64,000 nucleotides of DNA from Emcibacter nanhaiensis. GTDB taxonomy: Bacteria > Pseudomonadota > Alphaproteobacteria > Sphingomonadales > Emcibacteraceae. A program made the translations under genes and the position numbers. A model generated the notes under the pieces. The model had not been told where the DNA came from. It did not search any database and saw nothing but the letters and a program-made list of their open reading frames with translations. The stretch spans positions 372,001 to 436,000 of the forward strand of contig NZ_VFIY01000004.1 of the NCBI RefSeq assembly GCF_006385175.1. Reading direction: 5' to 3'. Positions 1 to 8,659 of the stretch are shown here, in pieces. How positions within the stretch are numbered: the stretch's first letter is position 1; every line of letters starts with the position of its first letter.

Positions 1-1
1 G

Positions 2-103
2 ACGCTTGGCGTCATGGGCTCGGTAGAGCTGAAATGCCTGCAGACGGTACTGGAGATCGACCGTGAAGCGAGAAGGATTTCAGCCGGGTTCATAGGAAAC
101 TAA
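2..103 (+). CDS. dxr: 1-deoxy-D-xylulose 5-phosphate reductoisomerase, C-terminal end (partial)
   Basis: An open frame runs from the window edge to a TAA, giving the last 33 residues of a protein (ending ...EIDREARRISAGFIGN). The short helical tail with an 'EARR' stretch resembles the C-terminus of DXR, the second enzyme of the MEP isoprenoid pathway. The position directly before rseP and bamA is where dxr lies in alphaproteobacteria. Only ten bases separate its stop from the rseP start, so the two are probably co-transcribed. The fragment is too short to identify by itself; the call rests largely on gene order. Confidence 0.6.
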   Translation, partial: TLGVMGSVELKCLQTVLEIDREARRISAGFIGN

Positions 104-113
104 AAGACGAATT

Positions 114-1490
114 ATGGAAGCTCTGTTTTCTTTTCTATATAACGGCCTCGCCTTTGTTATTGCCTTGTCGTTACTGGTTTTCGTTCACGAATGGGGACAT
201 TATTTTGTCGCCCGCCTGTGCGGTGTGCGGATTGAAGTCTTTTCCATCGGATTTGGCAAGGAAATCTGGGGTCGTACCGATAAAAACGGCACCCGCTGGA
301 AGTTCAGCTATATTCCCCTGGGCGGCTATGTCAAATTCTTCGGGGACGCCGGCGCCGCCAGCAATCCGGATGACGACAGCCTCAAGGGCATGACGCCCGA
401 GGAGAAGGCGGTCGCTTTCCATTTCAAACCGCTGTACCAGCGCGCCGCAATTGTCTTTGCCGGTCCTGCAGTGAATATCCTGTTCGCAGTCTTTATCCTG
501 GCCGGCTTCTTCGGTTTCCTCGGTCAGCCTTACGTGCCGCCGGTGGTGGACAAAGTCGTCGCCGGCAGTGCCGCCGAACGAGCCGGTTTCCTGCCCGGCG
601 ATGAGATTGTTTCGATAGACGGCGATAAGGTGGAAAGTTTCCGGGATGTCCTTCTGAATGAAGTCATGAATGTGGGGTCCGAGATGGAGGTGGAAATCCT
701 CCGGCACGGCCAGTCCATGACCCTCTATGTCACTCCGGAGTTTATCGACGCCAAGGATATATTCGGCGATCCCATCAAACTGCCGCAACTGGGGCTTGGC
801 CACAATATCATCATCGGGTCGGTTTCCCCTGGCAGCCCGGCGGAACGGGCAGGGCTGAAACCGGGTGACCGGTTGGAGACGGTCAATGGGGAGGATATCA
901 GTACCTTCCGCTTCCTGCAGGATACCATTCGCGATAACGAGGGCAGTACAGTCTCCCTGGGTGTGGTGCGCAACGGGCAGAACCTGGCCTTTGATGTGAC
1001 ACCGCATATGGAAACATTCATGGATAACGGGGAGGAACGCACCGCCCCGATTATCGGGATTGTCCGTGCCTATGGTGTGGAGATGAGGGAATTCGGGTTT
1101 TTTGAAGCCATTTGGGGAGGGATTGTCGAAACACGCAATATTGTGGAACGTTCCTTCGTCGGCTTGTGGCAGATCATCAGCGGTGACCGTCCCGCCAGGG
1201 AATTGGGCGGCCCGATCAAGATTGCGCAGATTGTCAGCATCTCCTTTGAAGAGGGAATCCTGTCTTATATCAACATCATTGCCATGATTTCGATAAATTT
1301 GGGCATTATCAATCTGCTGCCGATACCGATGCTGGATGGAGGGCATTTGCTATTTTACGGGTTTGAGGCCGCTTTGGGGCGCAAATTGAGTGAAAGAACG
1401 CAGGAATATGGATTTCGTATTGGATTAGTGATCATTCTTGGGTTAATGATATTTGCGACCATGAACGACTTAATGGGGTTGGCGGGCTGA
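114..1490 (+). CDS. rseP: RIP zinc metalloprotease RseP (site-2 protease)
   Basis: Inner-membrane intramembrane protease that cleaves anti-sigma factors and remnant signal peptides. The first transmembrane helix carries the zinc motif HEWGH (residues 25-29). The C-terminal membrane part has the LDGGH motif near residue 406, which supplies the third metal ligand. Two PDZ domains lie between them (about 140-210 and 230-300), each with an 'AERAG(F/L)xPGD' start, as in E. coli RseP. The length of 458 aa fits the two-PDZ form. The ATG ten bases after the preceding stop gives a membrane-inserted N-terminus with no spare residues. It sits in the dxr-rseP-bamA-skp run and probably shares its transcript. 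Confidence 0.95.
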   Translation: MEALFSFLYNGLAFVIALSLLVFVHEWGHYFVARLCGVRIEVFSIGFGKEIWGRTDKNGTRWKFSYIPLGGYVKFFGDAGAASNPDDDSLKGMTPEEKAVAFHFKPLYQRAAIVFAGPAVNILFAVFILAGFFGFLGQPYVPPVVDKVVAGSAAERAGFLPGDEIVSIDGDKVESFRDVLLNEVMNVGSEMEVEILRHGQSMTLYVTPEFIDAKDIFGDPIKLPQLGLGHNIIIGSVSPGSPAERAGLKPGDRLETVNGEDISTFRFLQDTIRDNEGSTVSLGVVRNGQNLAFDVTPHMETFMDNGEERTAPIIGIVRAYGVEMREFGFFEAIWGGIVETRNIVERSFVGLWQIISGDRPARELGGPIKIAQIVSISFEEGILSYINIIAMISINLGIINLLPIPMLDGGHLLFYGFEAALGRKLSERTQEYGFRIGLVIILGLMIFATMNDLMGLAG

Positions 1491-1526
1491 CCGGCCTGAA
1501 ATAATAATAAACAGGAAAATGTACTA

Positions 1527-3857
1527 GTGTTAAATCGCTTTATTAAAGTCTCATATTTATTTTGTTTATTCTGCTTTGTACCCGGACTGCTGGTTACGGC
1601 TTCGTATGCCCAGCAGAGCGTCTACAGCACCGGGCTGGCTATTTCGGAAATTGTCGTTACCGGCAACCAGAGGATTGAGTCTGAAACCATTAAATCCTAT
1701 CTGATCGTCAACGAGGGTGATGATTATTCCGAGGCCAAGGTGGACGCCTCCCTTAAACGCCTTTTTAATACGGGCCTTTTCTCTGACGTAAAAATTGGCC
1801 GTTCCGGAGACAAGCTGGTCGTGAGTGTGGTGGAAAACCCCATCCTCAACCGGATTGTTTTTGAAGGCAACAAGTCCAAGAAGGACGACAAGCTCTATGA
1901 AGAGATCACCCTGCGTCCGCGTATCGTTTTCTCGCGTGCGAAGGTGAGGGCGGATGTACAGCGCCTGCTGGAGGTTTATCGTCGCGCCGGCCGGTTTGCC
2001 GCGACCATCGAGCCCAAGGTCATTCAGCTGGACCAGAACCGGGTGAACCTGGTTTTTGAAATCAGTGAAGGTCCGAAGAGTAAGATCGGCAAGATCAACT
2101 TCATGGGCAACAAGAAATTCAACAATGATGCGCTGCGCGACGTCATGGCGACCAAGGAAAGCCGCTGGTGGAAGATCCTCACCTCGGAGGATACCTATGA
2201 TCCCGATCGCCTGGCCTATGACAAGCAGCTGCTGCGCGACTATTACCGTTCCCAGGGCTATGCGGATTTCCGCATCACCTCTGCGGTTGCCGAACTGGCC
2301 CACGACAAAGAACATTTCTTCATCAATGTGACTGTCGAGGAAGGCGAGATCTATAACTTCGGCAAGATTGATGTTGAGAGCAAAATCCCGGACATTAAGG
2401 CCGAGGACTTGAAGCCGCTGGTTGTTACCAAAACCGGTGAAACCTATGATTCTACCCAGATTGACAGAACTGTAGAATTCCTCACCGATGTCGCCGGGCT
2501 CAAGGGCTATGCCTTTGTTGACGTCCGTCCGCGTATTCGCCGCAACCGCGAGGAGCGTACGGTTGACATTACCTATGTCGTCAACAAGGCGCCGCGTGTC
2601 TATGTGGAACGGATCAACATTAACGGAAACGTCCGTACCCATGACAAGGTGATCCGCCGTGAAATGAGGATTGTTGAAGGGGACGCCTACAACTCCTCGA
2701 AAGTGAAACGTTCCGAGATCCGCATCAAGAGCCTCGGCTACTTCAAGGAAGCCACGATCGAACAGCTGGAAGGCTCCGCGGAGGATCAGACCGTCCTGGA
2801 GGTTACCGTCGAAGAACAGGCCACCGGTGAGCTTTCGGTCGGGGCCGGTTTCTCAAGCAGTGAAAGCTTCCTGTTTGATTTCAGTGTCGGTGAGCGTAAC
2901 TTCATGGGTAAAGGCCAGAATGTTCGACTGGGGGCCCGTATTTCCTCCTACAGGAAGGAAGTGGATATGAGCTTCACCGAGCCCTATTTCCTGGATCGGG
3001 CTGTTGTTGCCGGTGTTGACCTGTTCCTCAGGGACACCGACTTCATTGAGAGTGACTTCCGCCAGCAGACCTACGGATCTAGCCTGCGCACCGCGTTCCC
3101 GGTAACCGAATATATCGTCATGAGCGGTCGTTATACGATCCGGGTCGATGACGTGGAAACCACCTATGTTTCCAGCAGCCCGTTCCTGGATAATAACGTC
3201 GGCAAGTTTACGACGTCCTCGGTTGGCTACGGCATTTCCTACGATACACTGAACAACCGCCAGCACCCGAGCCGGGGCCAGCGGGTTGTGTTCAACCAGG
3301 ACTTTGCCGGACTGGGAGGAAACGTCTCTTACCTGCGGTCACGTCTGTCCTATGACTTTTATTACCCGCTTTTCGGGAAATGGGTGTTTAATCTTTCTGC
3401 CGAAGGGGGTAATGTGTTCGGCATAAGCGAGGACGTAAGACTGTCTGATCGCTTTTTCCTGGGTAATCCCAAAGTGAGGGGCTTTGAGCAAGGCGGTATT
3501 GGACCGCGTGACGATCTGACCCGGGATGCTCTTGGCGGTAATCTGTACTATACCGGTTCTCTTGAACTGTTTGTACCGCTGGGAGCAGGCGCCCGTGAAA
3601 TGGGTATTGAGGCCAGTGCCTTTGTTGATATGGGGGCCCTGTGGGATATTGATGAGGAGCCTACCCTTGTCAATGATATTACAGGCAACACCCATACAGT
3701 TGTGGCTGATACGGTTTCACCAAGATTGTCTGTCGGCGTTGGATTTTCCTGGATGTCGCCCTTTGGGCCCTTCAGGATTGACTTTGCCAAGGCATTGCTT
3801 AAAGATGATTACGACAAAACGGAATTTTTCCAATTTAACATCGGAACTAGGTTTTAA
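1527..3857 (+). CDS. bamA: Outer membrane protein assembly factor BamA
   Basis: Central subunit of the BAM complex, which folds beta-barrel proteins into the outer membrane. It has an N-terminal signal peptide ending near 'SYAQQ', five POTRA repeats over roughly residues 30-430, and a C-terminal 16-strand barrel to residue 776 that ends in the expected terminal phenylalanine ('NIGTRF'). The start is a GTG at 1527 with an AGGAAA ribosome-binding site 9-14 bases upstream; no better in-frame start precedes the signal peptide. The stop overlaps the skp start (TAATG), so translation is coupled. In related bacteria lpxD follows bamA or skp; it does not here. Confidence 0.97.
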   Translation: MLNRFIKVSYLFCLFCFVPGLLVTASYAQQSVYSTGLAISEIVVTGNQRIESETIKSYLIVNEGDDYSEAKVDASLKRLFNTGLFSDVKIGRSGDKLVVSVVENPILNRIVFEGNKSKKDDKLYEEITLRPRIVFSRAKVRADVQRLLEVYRRAGRFAATIEPKVIQLDQNRVNLVFEISEGPKSKIGKINFMGNKKFNNDALRDVMATKESRWWKILTSEDTYDPDRLAYDKQLLRDYYRSQGYADFRITSAVAELAHDKEHFFINVTVEEGEIYNFGKIDVESKIPDIKAEDLKPLVVTKTGETYDSTQIDRTVEFLTDVAGLKGYAFVDVRPRIRRNREERTVDITYVVNKAPRVYVERININGNVRTHDKVIRREMRIVEGDAYNSSKVKRSEIRIKSLGYFKEATIEQLEGSAEDQTVLEVTVEEQATGELSVGAGFSSSESFLFDFSVGERNFMGKGQNVRLGARISSYRKEVDMSFTEPYFLDRAVVAGVDLFLRDTDFIESDFRQQTYGSSLRTAFPVTEYIVMSGRYTIRVDDVETTYVSSSPFLDNNVGKFTTSSVGYGISYDTLNNRQHPSRGQRVVFNQDFAGLGGNVSYLRSRLSYDFYYPLFGKWVFNLSAEGGNVFGISEDVRLSDRFFLGNPKVRGFEQGGIGPRDDLTRDALGGNLYYTGSLELFVPLGAGAREMGIEASAFVDMGALWDIDEEPTLVNDITGNTHTVVADTVSPRLSVGVGFSWMSPFGPFRIDFAKALLKDDYDKTEFFQFNIGTRF

Positions 3858-4435
3858 TGAAACATTTTACGAAATTCGCCCTGATGGCCGCCATTGTGCT
3901 GGGCATCAACACCTTCTCTTCATTTGAAGAGGCAACTGCCCAGGCATTGCCCAAGGTTGCCATTGCGGTAATTGATAGCCGCAGAATTACAATGGACTCC
4001 GCTGCCGGTAAGGATATTCGCCGTCAGCTCGACGTTATTCGCCAGAAGTTCCAGGCGGAAATCGTGGCCAAGGAAACCGAACTTAAAAAAGAGGAAGAGA
4101 GCCTGTCCAACCAGCGCTCCCTGGTCCCCAAGGAAGTTTACGAACAGAAAGTTGTTGAGTTCCGTGGCAAAGTAGCAGACATGCAGCGTGATGCGCAGGC
4201 CAAAAACCGCCAGTTGGAAGTTGCACTGGTCAACGCCCAGAACAAGCTGCAAAGCGCACTGACCCCGATCTATCAGAAAATCCTCAAAGAGCGCGGCGCG
4301 AATATGATTATCGACAAGAGTCTGGTGATCGAACATAACGCCGCCCTGAATGTGACGGACGAGGTGATCGAACAGCTCGACCAGGTTCTGCCGGCCGTGA
4401 AAGTGGAACTGGTTACGCCGGCTCCCGCGCAGTAA
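3857..4435 (+). CDS. skp: OmpH/Skp family periplasmic chaperone
   Basis: Periplasmic holdase that binds unfolded outer-membrane proteins leaving the Sec channel and passes them to BAM. The 192-residue protein has a signal peptide (cleavage near 'ATAQA'), then a short beta segment and a long charged coiled-coil (about residues 50-130, rich in K, E and Q), as in OmpH/Skp. It overlaps the bamA stop by one base, which supports co-translation with bamA. A strong rho-independent terminator follows about 20 bases after the stop. The tail (VKVELVTPAPAQ) extends slightly past the family core. Confidence 0.88.
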   Translation: MKHFTKFALMAAIVLGINTFSSFEEATAQALPKVAIAVIDSRRITMDSAAGKDIRRQLDVIRQKFQAEIVAKETELKKEEESLSNQRSLVPKEVYEQKVVEFRGKVADMQRDAQAKNRQLEVALVNAQNKLQSALTPIYQKILKERGANMIIDKSLVIEHNAALNVTDEVIEQLDQVLPAVKVELVTPAPAQ

Positions 4436-4452
4436 GCGGTAAAGCTTCTGAG

Positions 4453-4484
4453 AATGCCCCGCTGAAAAGTGGGGCATTTTTATT
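4453..4484 (+). terminator. Rho-independent terminator after skp
   Basis: An 8-bp stem AATGCCCC/GGGGCATT with a 10-base loop is followed by TTTTATTTT. It ends the rseP-bamA-skp transcript, so fabZ needs its own promoter or read-through. Confidence 0.8.
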
Positions 4485-4503
4485 TTCAGGCAGGGGGAAA
4501 CCC

Positions 4504-4528
4504 GGACAATCCCGATCCGGGATTGTCC
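4504..4528 (+). repeat. Perfect hairpin between skp and fabZ
   Basis: An 11-bp perfect stem (GGACAATCCCG / CGGGATTGTCC) with a 3-base loop lies 20 bases after the skp terminator. The downstream bases TTCTTGCC are too poor in T for a classical terminator. It could be a second terminator, a REP-like element or a rearrangement scar. It sits where lpxD is found in relatives. Confidence 0.5.
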
Positions 4529-4605
4529 TTCTTGCCTTTGGAAGAGAAAAGCATTAAGACATCGGCATCAAGATCGATGGTTCAGGAAAAAGGACTGGAT
4601 ACTAA

Positions 4606-5070
4606 ATGAGCGAGGAAACAAAGGATATTCCGACAGCAATTGACGTTCTGCGCATTATGGAACTCATTCCGCACAGATATCCCATGCTGTTGATTGACGG
4701 CCTCAAGGATATTGAAGCAGGCGAGACCGCGGTTGGTGTCAAGAATGTGACCATCAACGAACATTTTTTCCAGGGACATTTTCCCGATCAGCCGGTTATG
4801 CCCGGTGTCCTGATCGTGGAAGCCATGGCCCAGACCGCCGCCGCCATGGTGATGTTGACCCTCGGCCAGGAGGCGGAAGGCAAGATCGTCTACTTTATGT
4901 CCATTGACGGCGCCAAGTTCCGCCGCCCCGTCGTCCCGGGCGACCAGCTCGAACTCCATGTAAAGAAAGAACAGAATCGTCGTAATGTCTGGAAATTCAG
5001 CGGCCAGGGCAAGGTAAACGGCCAGCTGGTGGCGGAAGCGACCTACACGGCGATGATTGTCGAGGACTAA
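4606..5070 (+). CDS. fabZ: 3-hydroxyacyl-[acyl-carrier-protein] dehydratase FabZ
   Basis: Hot-dog fold dehydratase that removes water from 3-hydroxyacyl-ACP in each cycle of fatty acid synthesis. Recognised by 'PHRYPMLLID' near residue 23 and the catalytic stretch with GHFP (active histidine) followed by 'PGVLIVEAMAQ' (catalytic glutamate). At 154 aa it has the usual length. In most alphaproteobacteria fabZ lies between lpxD and lpxA; here it is flanked by skp and a glyoxalase gene, with neither lpx gene. gloA follows after 13 bases and is probably co-transcribed. Confidence 0.96.
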   Translation: MSEETKDIPTAIDVLRIMELIPHRYPMLLIDGLKDIEAGETAVGVKNVTINEHFFQGHFPDQPVMPGVLIVEAMAQTAAAMVMLTLGQEAEGKIVYFMSIDGAKFRRPVVPGDQLELHVKKEQNRRNVWKFSGQGKVNGQLVAEATYTAMIVED

Positions 5071-5083
5071 CAAGGAGGTCTCC

Positions 5084-5476
5084 ATGTCCGAATTCAGCAT
5101 GCTTCATACTATGATCCGGGTCAAGAACCTGGATAAGTCCATCCGCTTTTACTGTGACAATCTGGGGATGAAGCTGCTCAGGAAAAAGGACTTTCCGTCG
5201 GGAGAATTCACCCTGGCTTTTGTCGGTTACGGCGACGAAGACAACAATACAGTGATCGAACTGACCCACAACTGGGGTCGTGAGGAGCCCTATGACCTGG
5301 GCAACGGATTTGGTCACATCGCCTTGGGTGTCAAGGATATTTACGGCGTTTGCGAGAAACTGGAAGCCCAGGGAGTTGACGTTCCCCGTAAACCCGGGCC
5401 GATGAAGCATGGTGGGGCCGTGATCGCCTTCATCAAAGACCCCGACGGCTATATGATTGAGTTGATTGAAAGGTAA
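5084..5476 (+). CDS. gloA: Lactoylglutathione lyase (glyoxalase I)
   Basis: Isomerises the methylglyoxal-glutathione hemithioacetal to S-lactoylglutathione, a detoxification step in the cytosol. The 130-residue protein is one vicinal-oxygen-chelate unit pair with all four expected metal ligands: H in 'MLHTMIRV', E in 'TVIELTHNW', H in 'FGHIALGV' and E in 'YMIELIER'. The short form without the eukaryotic insert suggests the Ni/Co class. The start at 5084 is chosen because AAGGAGG lies six bases upstream; an in-frame ATG 27 bases earlier lies inside fabZ and has no such site. It occupies the slot between fabZ and gltA where lpxA-lpxI-lpxB are normally found. Confidence 0.93.
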   Translation: MSEFSMLHTMIRVKNLDKSIRFYCDNLGMKLLRKKDFPSGEFTLAFVGYGDEDNNTVIELTHNWGREEPYDLGNGFGHIALGVKDIYGVCEKLEAQGVDVPRKPGPMKHGGAVIAFIKDPDGYMIELIER

Positions 5477-5500
5477 TTTTCGACATATGTCAGATACAAA

Positions 5501-5526
5501 AAAAGCCCGGTTATTACCGGGCTTTT
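5501..5526. terminator. Bidirectional terminator between gloA and gltA
   Basis: Perfect 10-bp stem AAAAGCCCGG/CCGGGCTTTT with a 6-base loop and T-rich flanks on both strands, placed between the convergent gloA and gltA stops. It can serve both transcripts. Confidence 0.85.
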
Positions 5527-5546
5527 CTTTTGGTCTGTTGTATGTC

Positions 5547-6863
5547 TTAGCGGTCTTCGACTTTGACGAAAGAGCGTTTCGGTGAGCCGGTAAACAGCTG
5601 ACGCGGGCGACCGATTTTCTGGGTCGGATCCTCGATCATTTCGCCCCACTGTGCAATCCAGCCGACGGTGCGGGCCAGGGCGAACAGCACGGTGAACATT
5701 TCGGTCGGGAAGCCCATGGCTTTCAGGATAATACCGGAATAGAAGTCCACATTGGGATAGAGCTTTTTCTCTACGAAATATTCGTCTTCCAGGGCGATGC
5801 GTTCCAGCTCGCGGGCAACGTCAAGCAGCGGATCGTCATTGATGCCCAGCTCGCTCAGCACCTGGTGGGCAGTTTCCTGCATAACCTTGGCGCGCGGATC
5901 ATAGTTTTTGTAAACCCGGTGGCCAAAGCCCATCAGACGGAACGGGTCGTTCTTGTCTTTGGCGCGTTTGATGAATTCGGGAATATTGTCCACATGACCG
6001 ATTTCGTTGAGCATGTTCAGACAGGCTTCGTTGGCGCCGCCGTGAGCCGGACCCCAGAGAGAGGCAATACCGGCGGCGATACAGGCAAACGGATTGGCGC
6101 CTGAAGAACCGGCCAGACGCACGGTGGAGGTGGAGGCGTTCTGTTCATGGTCCGCATGCAGGGTGAAAATCTTGTCCATGGCTTTGGCCAGAACCGGGCT
6201 CACTTTATAGGGCTCGCAGTTCGGCACGCCGAACGTCATATACAGGAAGTTCTCGGCATAGCTCAGGTCATTGCGCGGATAAACAAACGGCTGGCCGATG
6301 GAATATTTATAAGACATGGCTGCGATTGTCGGCATTTTCGCAATCAGGCGATAGGAAGCGACTTTGCGCTGCACCGGGTCGCTGATGTCGGTGCTGTCAT
6401 GATAGAAGGCGGACATGGCGCCAACCACACCAACCATGACGGCCATCGGGTGGGCGTCGCGGCGGAAACCGGAGAAGAATTTGACCATCTGTTCATGAAT
6501 CATCGTGTGATAGGTGATGTCGTGAGTAAATTTGTCTTTTTCTTCTTTGTTCGGCAGTTCACCGTTCAGAAGCAGGTAGGCAACTTCCATGAAGTCAGCG
6601 TTATCGGCCAGTTCATCGATGGGATATCCGCGATAGAGCAGGACGCCTTCGTCCCCGTCGATATAGGTGATGCTGGATTCGCAGCTTGCCGTGGATGTAA
6701 AGCCGGGATCGTAGGTGAACATACCGGTATCTCTATAAAGTGTCCGGATGTCGATCACATCAGGTCCCACAGAGCCCTGGAAAATCGGCAGTTCAGCGGT
6801 TTTGTCTCCGATCGTCAGCTTTGCCGTTTGACCCGAAACCTTCTTTTCAAATTTATTTGCCAT
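5547..6863 (-). CDS. gltA: Citrate synthase
   Basis: Condenses acetyl-CoA and oxaloacetate to start the TCA cycle. The 438-residue protein matches the type II hexameric bacterial form, with its N-terminal beta domain. The catalytic residues are visible: H in 'GPAHGGANE', H in '[13 protein letters not shown]' and D in 'VDFYSG'. ATG at 6863 has a purine-rich site (GGAAAGGAAG) just upstream. The gene converges on gloA across a shared terminator and has a leader of about 170 bases shared with no other gene. In relatives it follows lpxB. Confidence 0.97.
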   Translation of the reverse strand: MANKFEKKVSGQTAKLTIGDKTAELPIFQGSVGPDVIDIRTLYRDTGMFTYDPGFTSTASCESSITYIDGDEGVLLYRGYPIDELADNADFMEVAYLLLNGELPNKEEKDKFTHDITYHTMIHEQMVKFFSGFRRDAHPMAVMVGVVGAMSAFYHDSTDISDPVQRKVASYRLIAKMPTIAAMSYKYSIGQPFVYPRNDLSYAENFLYMTFGVPNCEPYKVSPVLAKAMDKIFTLHADHEQNASTSTVRLAGSSGANPFACIAAGIASLWGPAHGGANEACLNMLNEIGHVDNIPEFIKRAKDKNDPFRLMGFGHRVYKNYDPRAKVMQETAHQVLSELGINDDPLLDVARELERIALEDEYFVEKKLYPNVDFYSGIILKAMGFPTEMFTVLFALARTVGWIAQWGEMIEDPTQKIGRPRQLFTGSPKRSFVKVEDR

Positions 6864-7037
6864 ATAACCACTTCCTTTCCTTCAAATACTGTTTTCGGGA
6901 ACCGTCGCCTGGGCGACATTTCCTCTTCATTTCATTAGTCATCAAGTATGAACAACGTGTTACATAAAATTATATAAAATTAATGACTAACTGCTTAATA
7001 ATAATCGCAATATATATCGTGTGATACAGGTTTGCGA
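6864..7037 (-). promoter_or_regulatory. gltA upstream region with leader hairpin
   Basis: The gap between gltX and gltA is AT-rich. On the minus strand a TATAAT box lies at 6969-6974 with a poor -35 (TAAGCA) 17 bases upstream. A small hairpin GTCGC-CTGG-GCGAC at 6904-6917 falls in the presumed 5' leader. The promoter call is by eye only; the weak -35 hints at an activator. Confidence 0.35.
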
Positions 7038-8456
7038 TCAGGCAACCTGGTCCCGTATCCGGGCCAGGCTTTCATCTTTTCCAAGCCAAATCAGAACATC
7101 ATATATTCCGGGTGACATATTGCTGCCGGTCAGGGCGGCGCGCAGCGGCTGGGCAATCTTGCCAAGTTTCAAGTCTTGGACCTGGGCAAATGACTGAATT
7201 TCCTCTTCCAGAGCCTCCAGTTCCCAGTTGTCAATGGCTTCAAGCTGCACGACCAGCTTGTCCAGCATGGCCCGCGCATCGTCCGTGAGCAGCTTTTCCG
7301 CCTTAGGGACCAGGGACAGCGGCCGTTTGGCAAACAGGAACAGGGTGCTTTCGGCCAGCTCGTTGAGATTCTTGGCCCTGGGCTTGAATTCATCCATCGT
7401 GGCGACCAGCATGGCCATTTCGTCGTCGGTCAATGGCCGTTCGATGGCGTTTTCAACCCGTCCACGGATATGAGCGGCCAGGGAGTCATTGCTTTCCACT
7501 TCCCGCATATAGTGGCCGTTCAGGTTTTCCAGTTTGGCGAAATCAAACCGGGCAGGGGATTTGCCGATCCCTTCCAGGCTGAACCACTCAATGGCCTGTT
7601 CTTCAGAAATGATTTCGTCGTCCCCGTGGGCCCAGCCAAGCCGCAGAAGATAGTTTTTCAGGGCGCTGGTGAGGTACCCCATGTCACGATAGGCATCAAC
7701 GCCGAGGGCGCCGTGACGTTTTGACAGTTTGGCTCCGTCGCTGCCGTGGATCAGGGGAATATGGGCATATTCCGGCAGATCCCAGCCAATTGCCTTGATC
7801 AGCTGTGCCTGGCGAAACGCGTTGGTCAGGTGGTCGTCGCCGCGGATCACATGGGTGACGCCCATGTCATGGTCATCGACAACCACGGAAAGCATATAGG
7901 TTGGGGAACCGTCAGCGCGTAGCAGGATCATGTCATCCAGCTGTTCATTGGCGACAGTAACCTTGCCCTGGACATGGTCATCAATGACCTGCTCGCCCTC
8001 CTGGGGAGCCTTGAAGCGGACAACCGGGGCAACGCCTTCCGGGGCATCGGAGGCCGGCCGGTCGCGCCAGCGGCCGTCATATTTCAGGGGACGGCCTTCA
8101 GCCCGGGCCTTGTCGCGCATTTCCTGCAATTCTTCCTGGGAGCAATAGCAGTAATAAGCCTTGCCTTCTGCCAGCAGTTGCTCGGCCACTTCCACATGAC
8201 GGTCACGGCGGGCATACTGATGGACAACTTCGCCGTCATGATCCAGGCCAAGCCAGCTCATGCCGTCATAAATGGCGGCGACGGCCTCGTCAGTTGATCT
8301 TTTCCGGTCGGTATCCTCAATACGAAGCAGGAATTCGCCACCATGATGTTTGGCGAAAAGCCAGTTGAACAACGCCGTTCTGGCACCTCCAATATGAAGA
8401 AAGCCCGTGGGAGAGGGCGCGAAACGTGTCACAACTTTTTTGTTCTGAGTTACCAT
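7038..8456 (-). CDS. gltX: Glutamate--tRNA ligase
   Basis: Class I aminoacyl-tRNA synthetase that charges tRNA-Glu. The N-terminus carries '[14 protein letters not shown]' with the HIGH-type motif, and the KMSKS-type motif appears as 'KLSKRHG'. A cysteine/histidine cluster 'CYCSQEEL' lies in the catalytic insertion. The start at 8456 (MVTQNKKVV...) gives 472 aa, the family length; the open frame runs 29 codons further upstream but that stretch is hydrophobic and unlike any GltX. It lies before gltA on the same strand, with comEC divergent, as in many alphaproteobacteria. Confidence 0.96.
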   Translation of the reverse strand: MVTQNKKVVTRFAPSPTGFLHIGGARTALFNWLFAKHHGGEFLLRIEDTDRKRSTDEAVAAIYDGMSWLGLDHDGEVVHQYARRDRHVEVAEQLLAEGKAYYCYCSQEELQEMRDKARAEGRPLKYDGRWRDRPASDAPEGVAPVVRFKAPQEGEQVIDDHVQGKVTVANEQLDDMILLRADGSPTYMLSVVVDDHDMGVTHVIRGDDHLTNAFRQAQLIKAIGWDLPEYAHIPLIHGSDGAKLSKRHGALGVDAYRDMGYLTSALKNYLLRLGWAHGDDEIISEEQAIEWFSLEGIGKSPARFDFAKLENLNGHYMREVESNDSLAAHIRGRVENAIERPLTDDEMAMLVATMDEFKPRAKNLNELAESTLFLFAKRPLSLVPKAEKLLTDDARAMLDKLVVQLEAIDNWELEALEEEIQSFAQVQDLKLGKIAQPLRAALTGSNMSPGIYDVLIWLGKDESLARIRDQVA

Positions 8457-8659
8457 ATAACCCCGATTGAGAAAGTGATAAATTAAACGGTATGTGAAGA
8501 TGCTAATGGCTAGCGGAAATGCTATAATGACCTTCACAGCCAACAGGTTGGCCAGTTTCTAGCACATTTCCGAAAAAAAAAGAAATACTGTTGTGTAAAA
8601 AAAACGATATTTTTTCGCATTGCACATAAAATCAGCGATTTAAAGGGGGATAAATCACG

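Noticed and set aside
5057-5083. An earlier ATG for glyoxalase I inside fabZ
   Set aside because: It has no ribosome-binding site, while AAGGAGG sits before the ATG at 5084, and the family N-terminus fits the later start.
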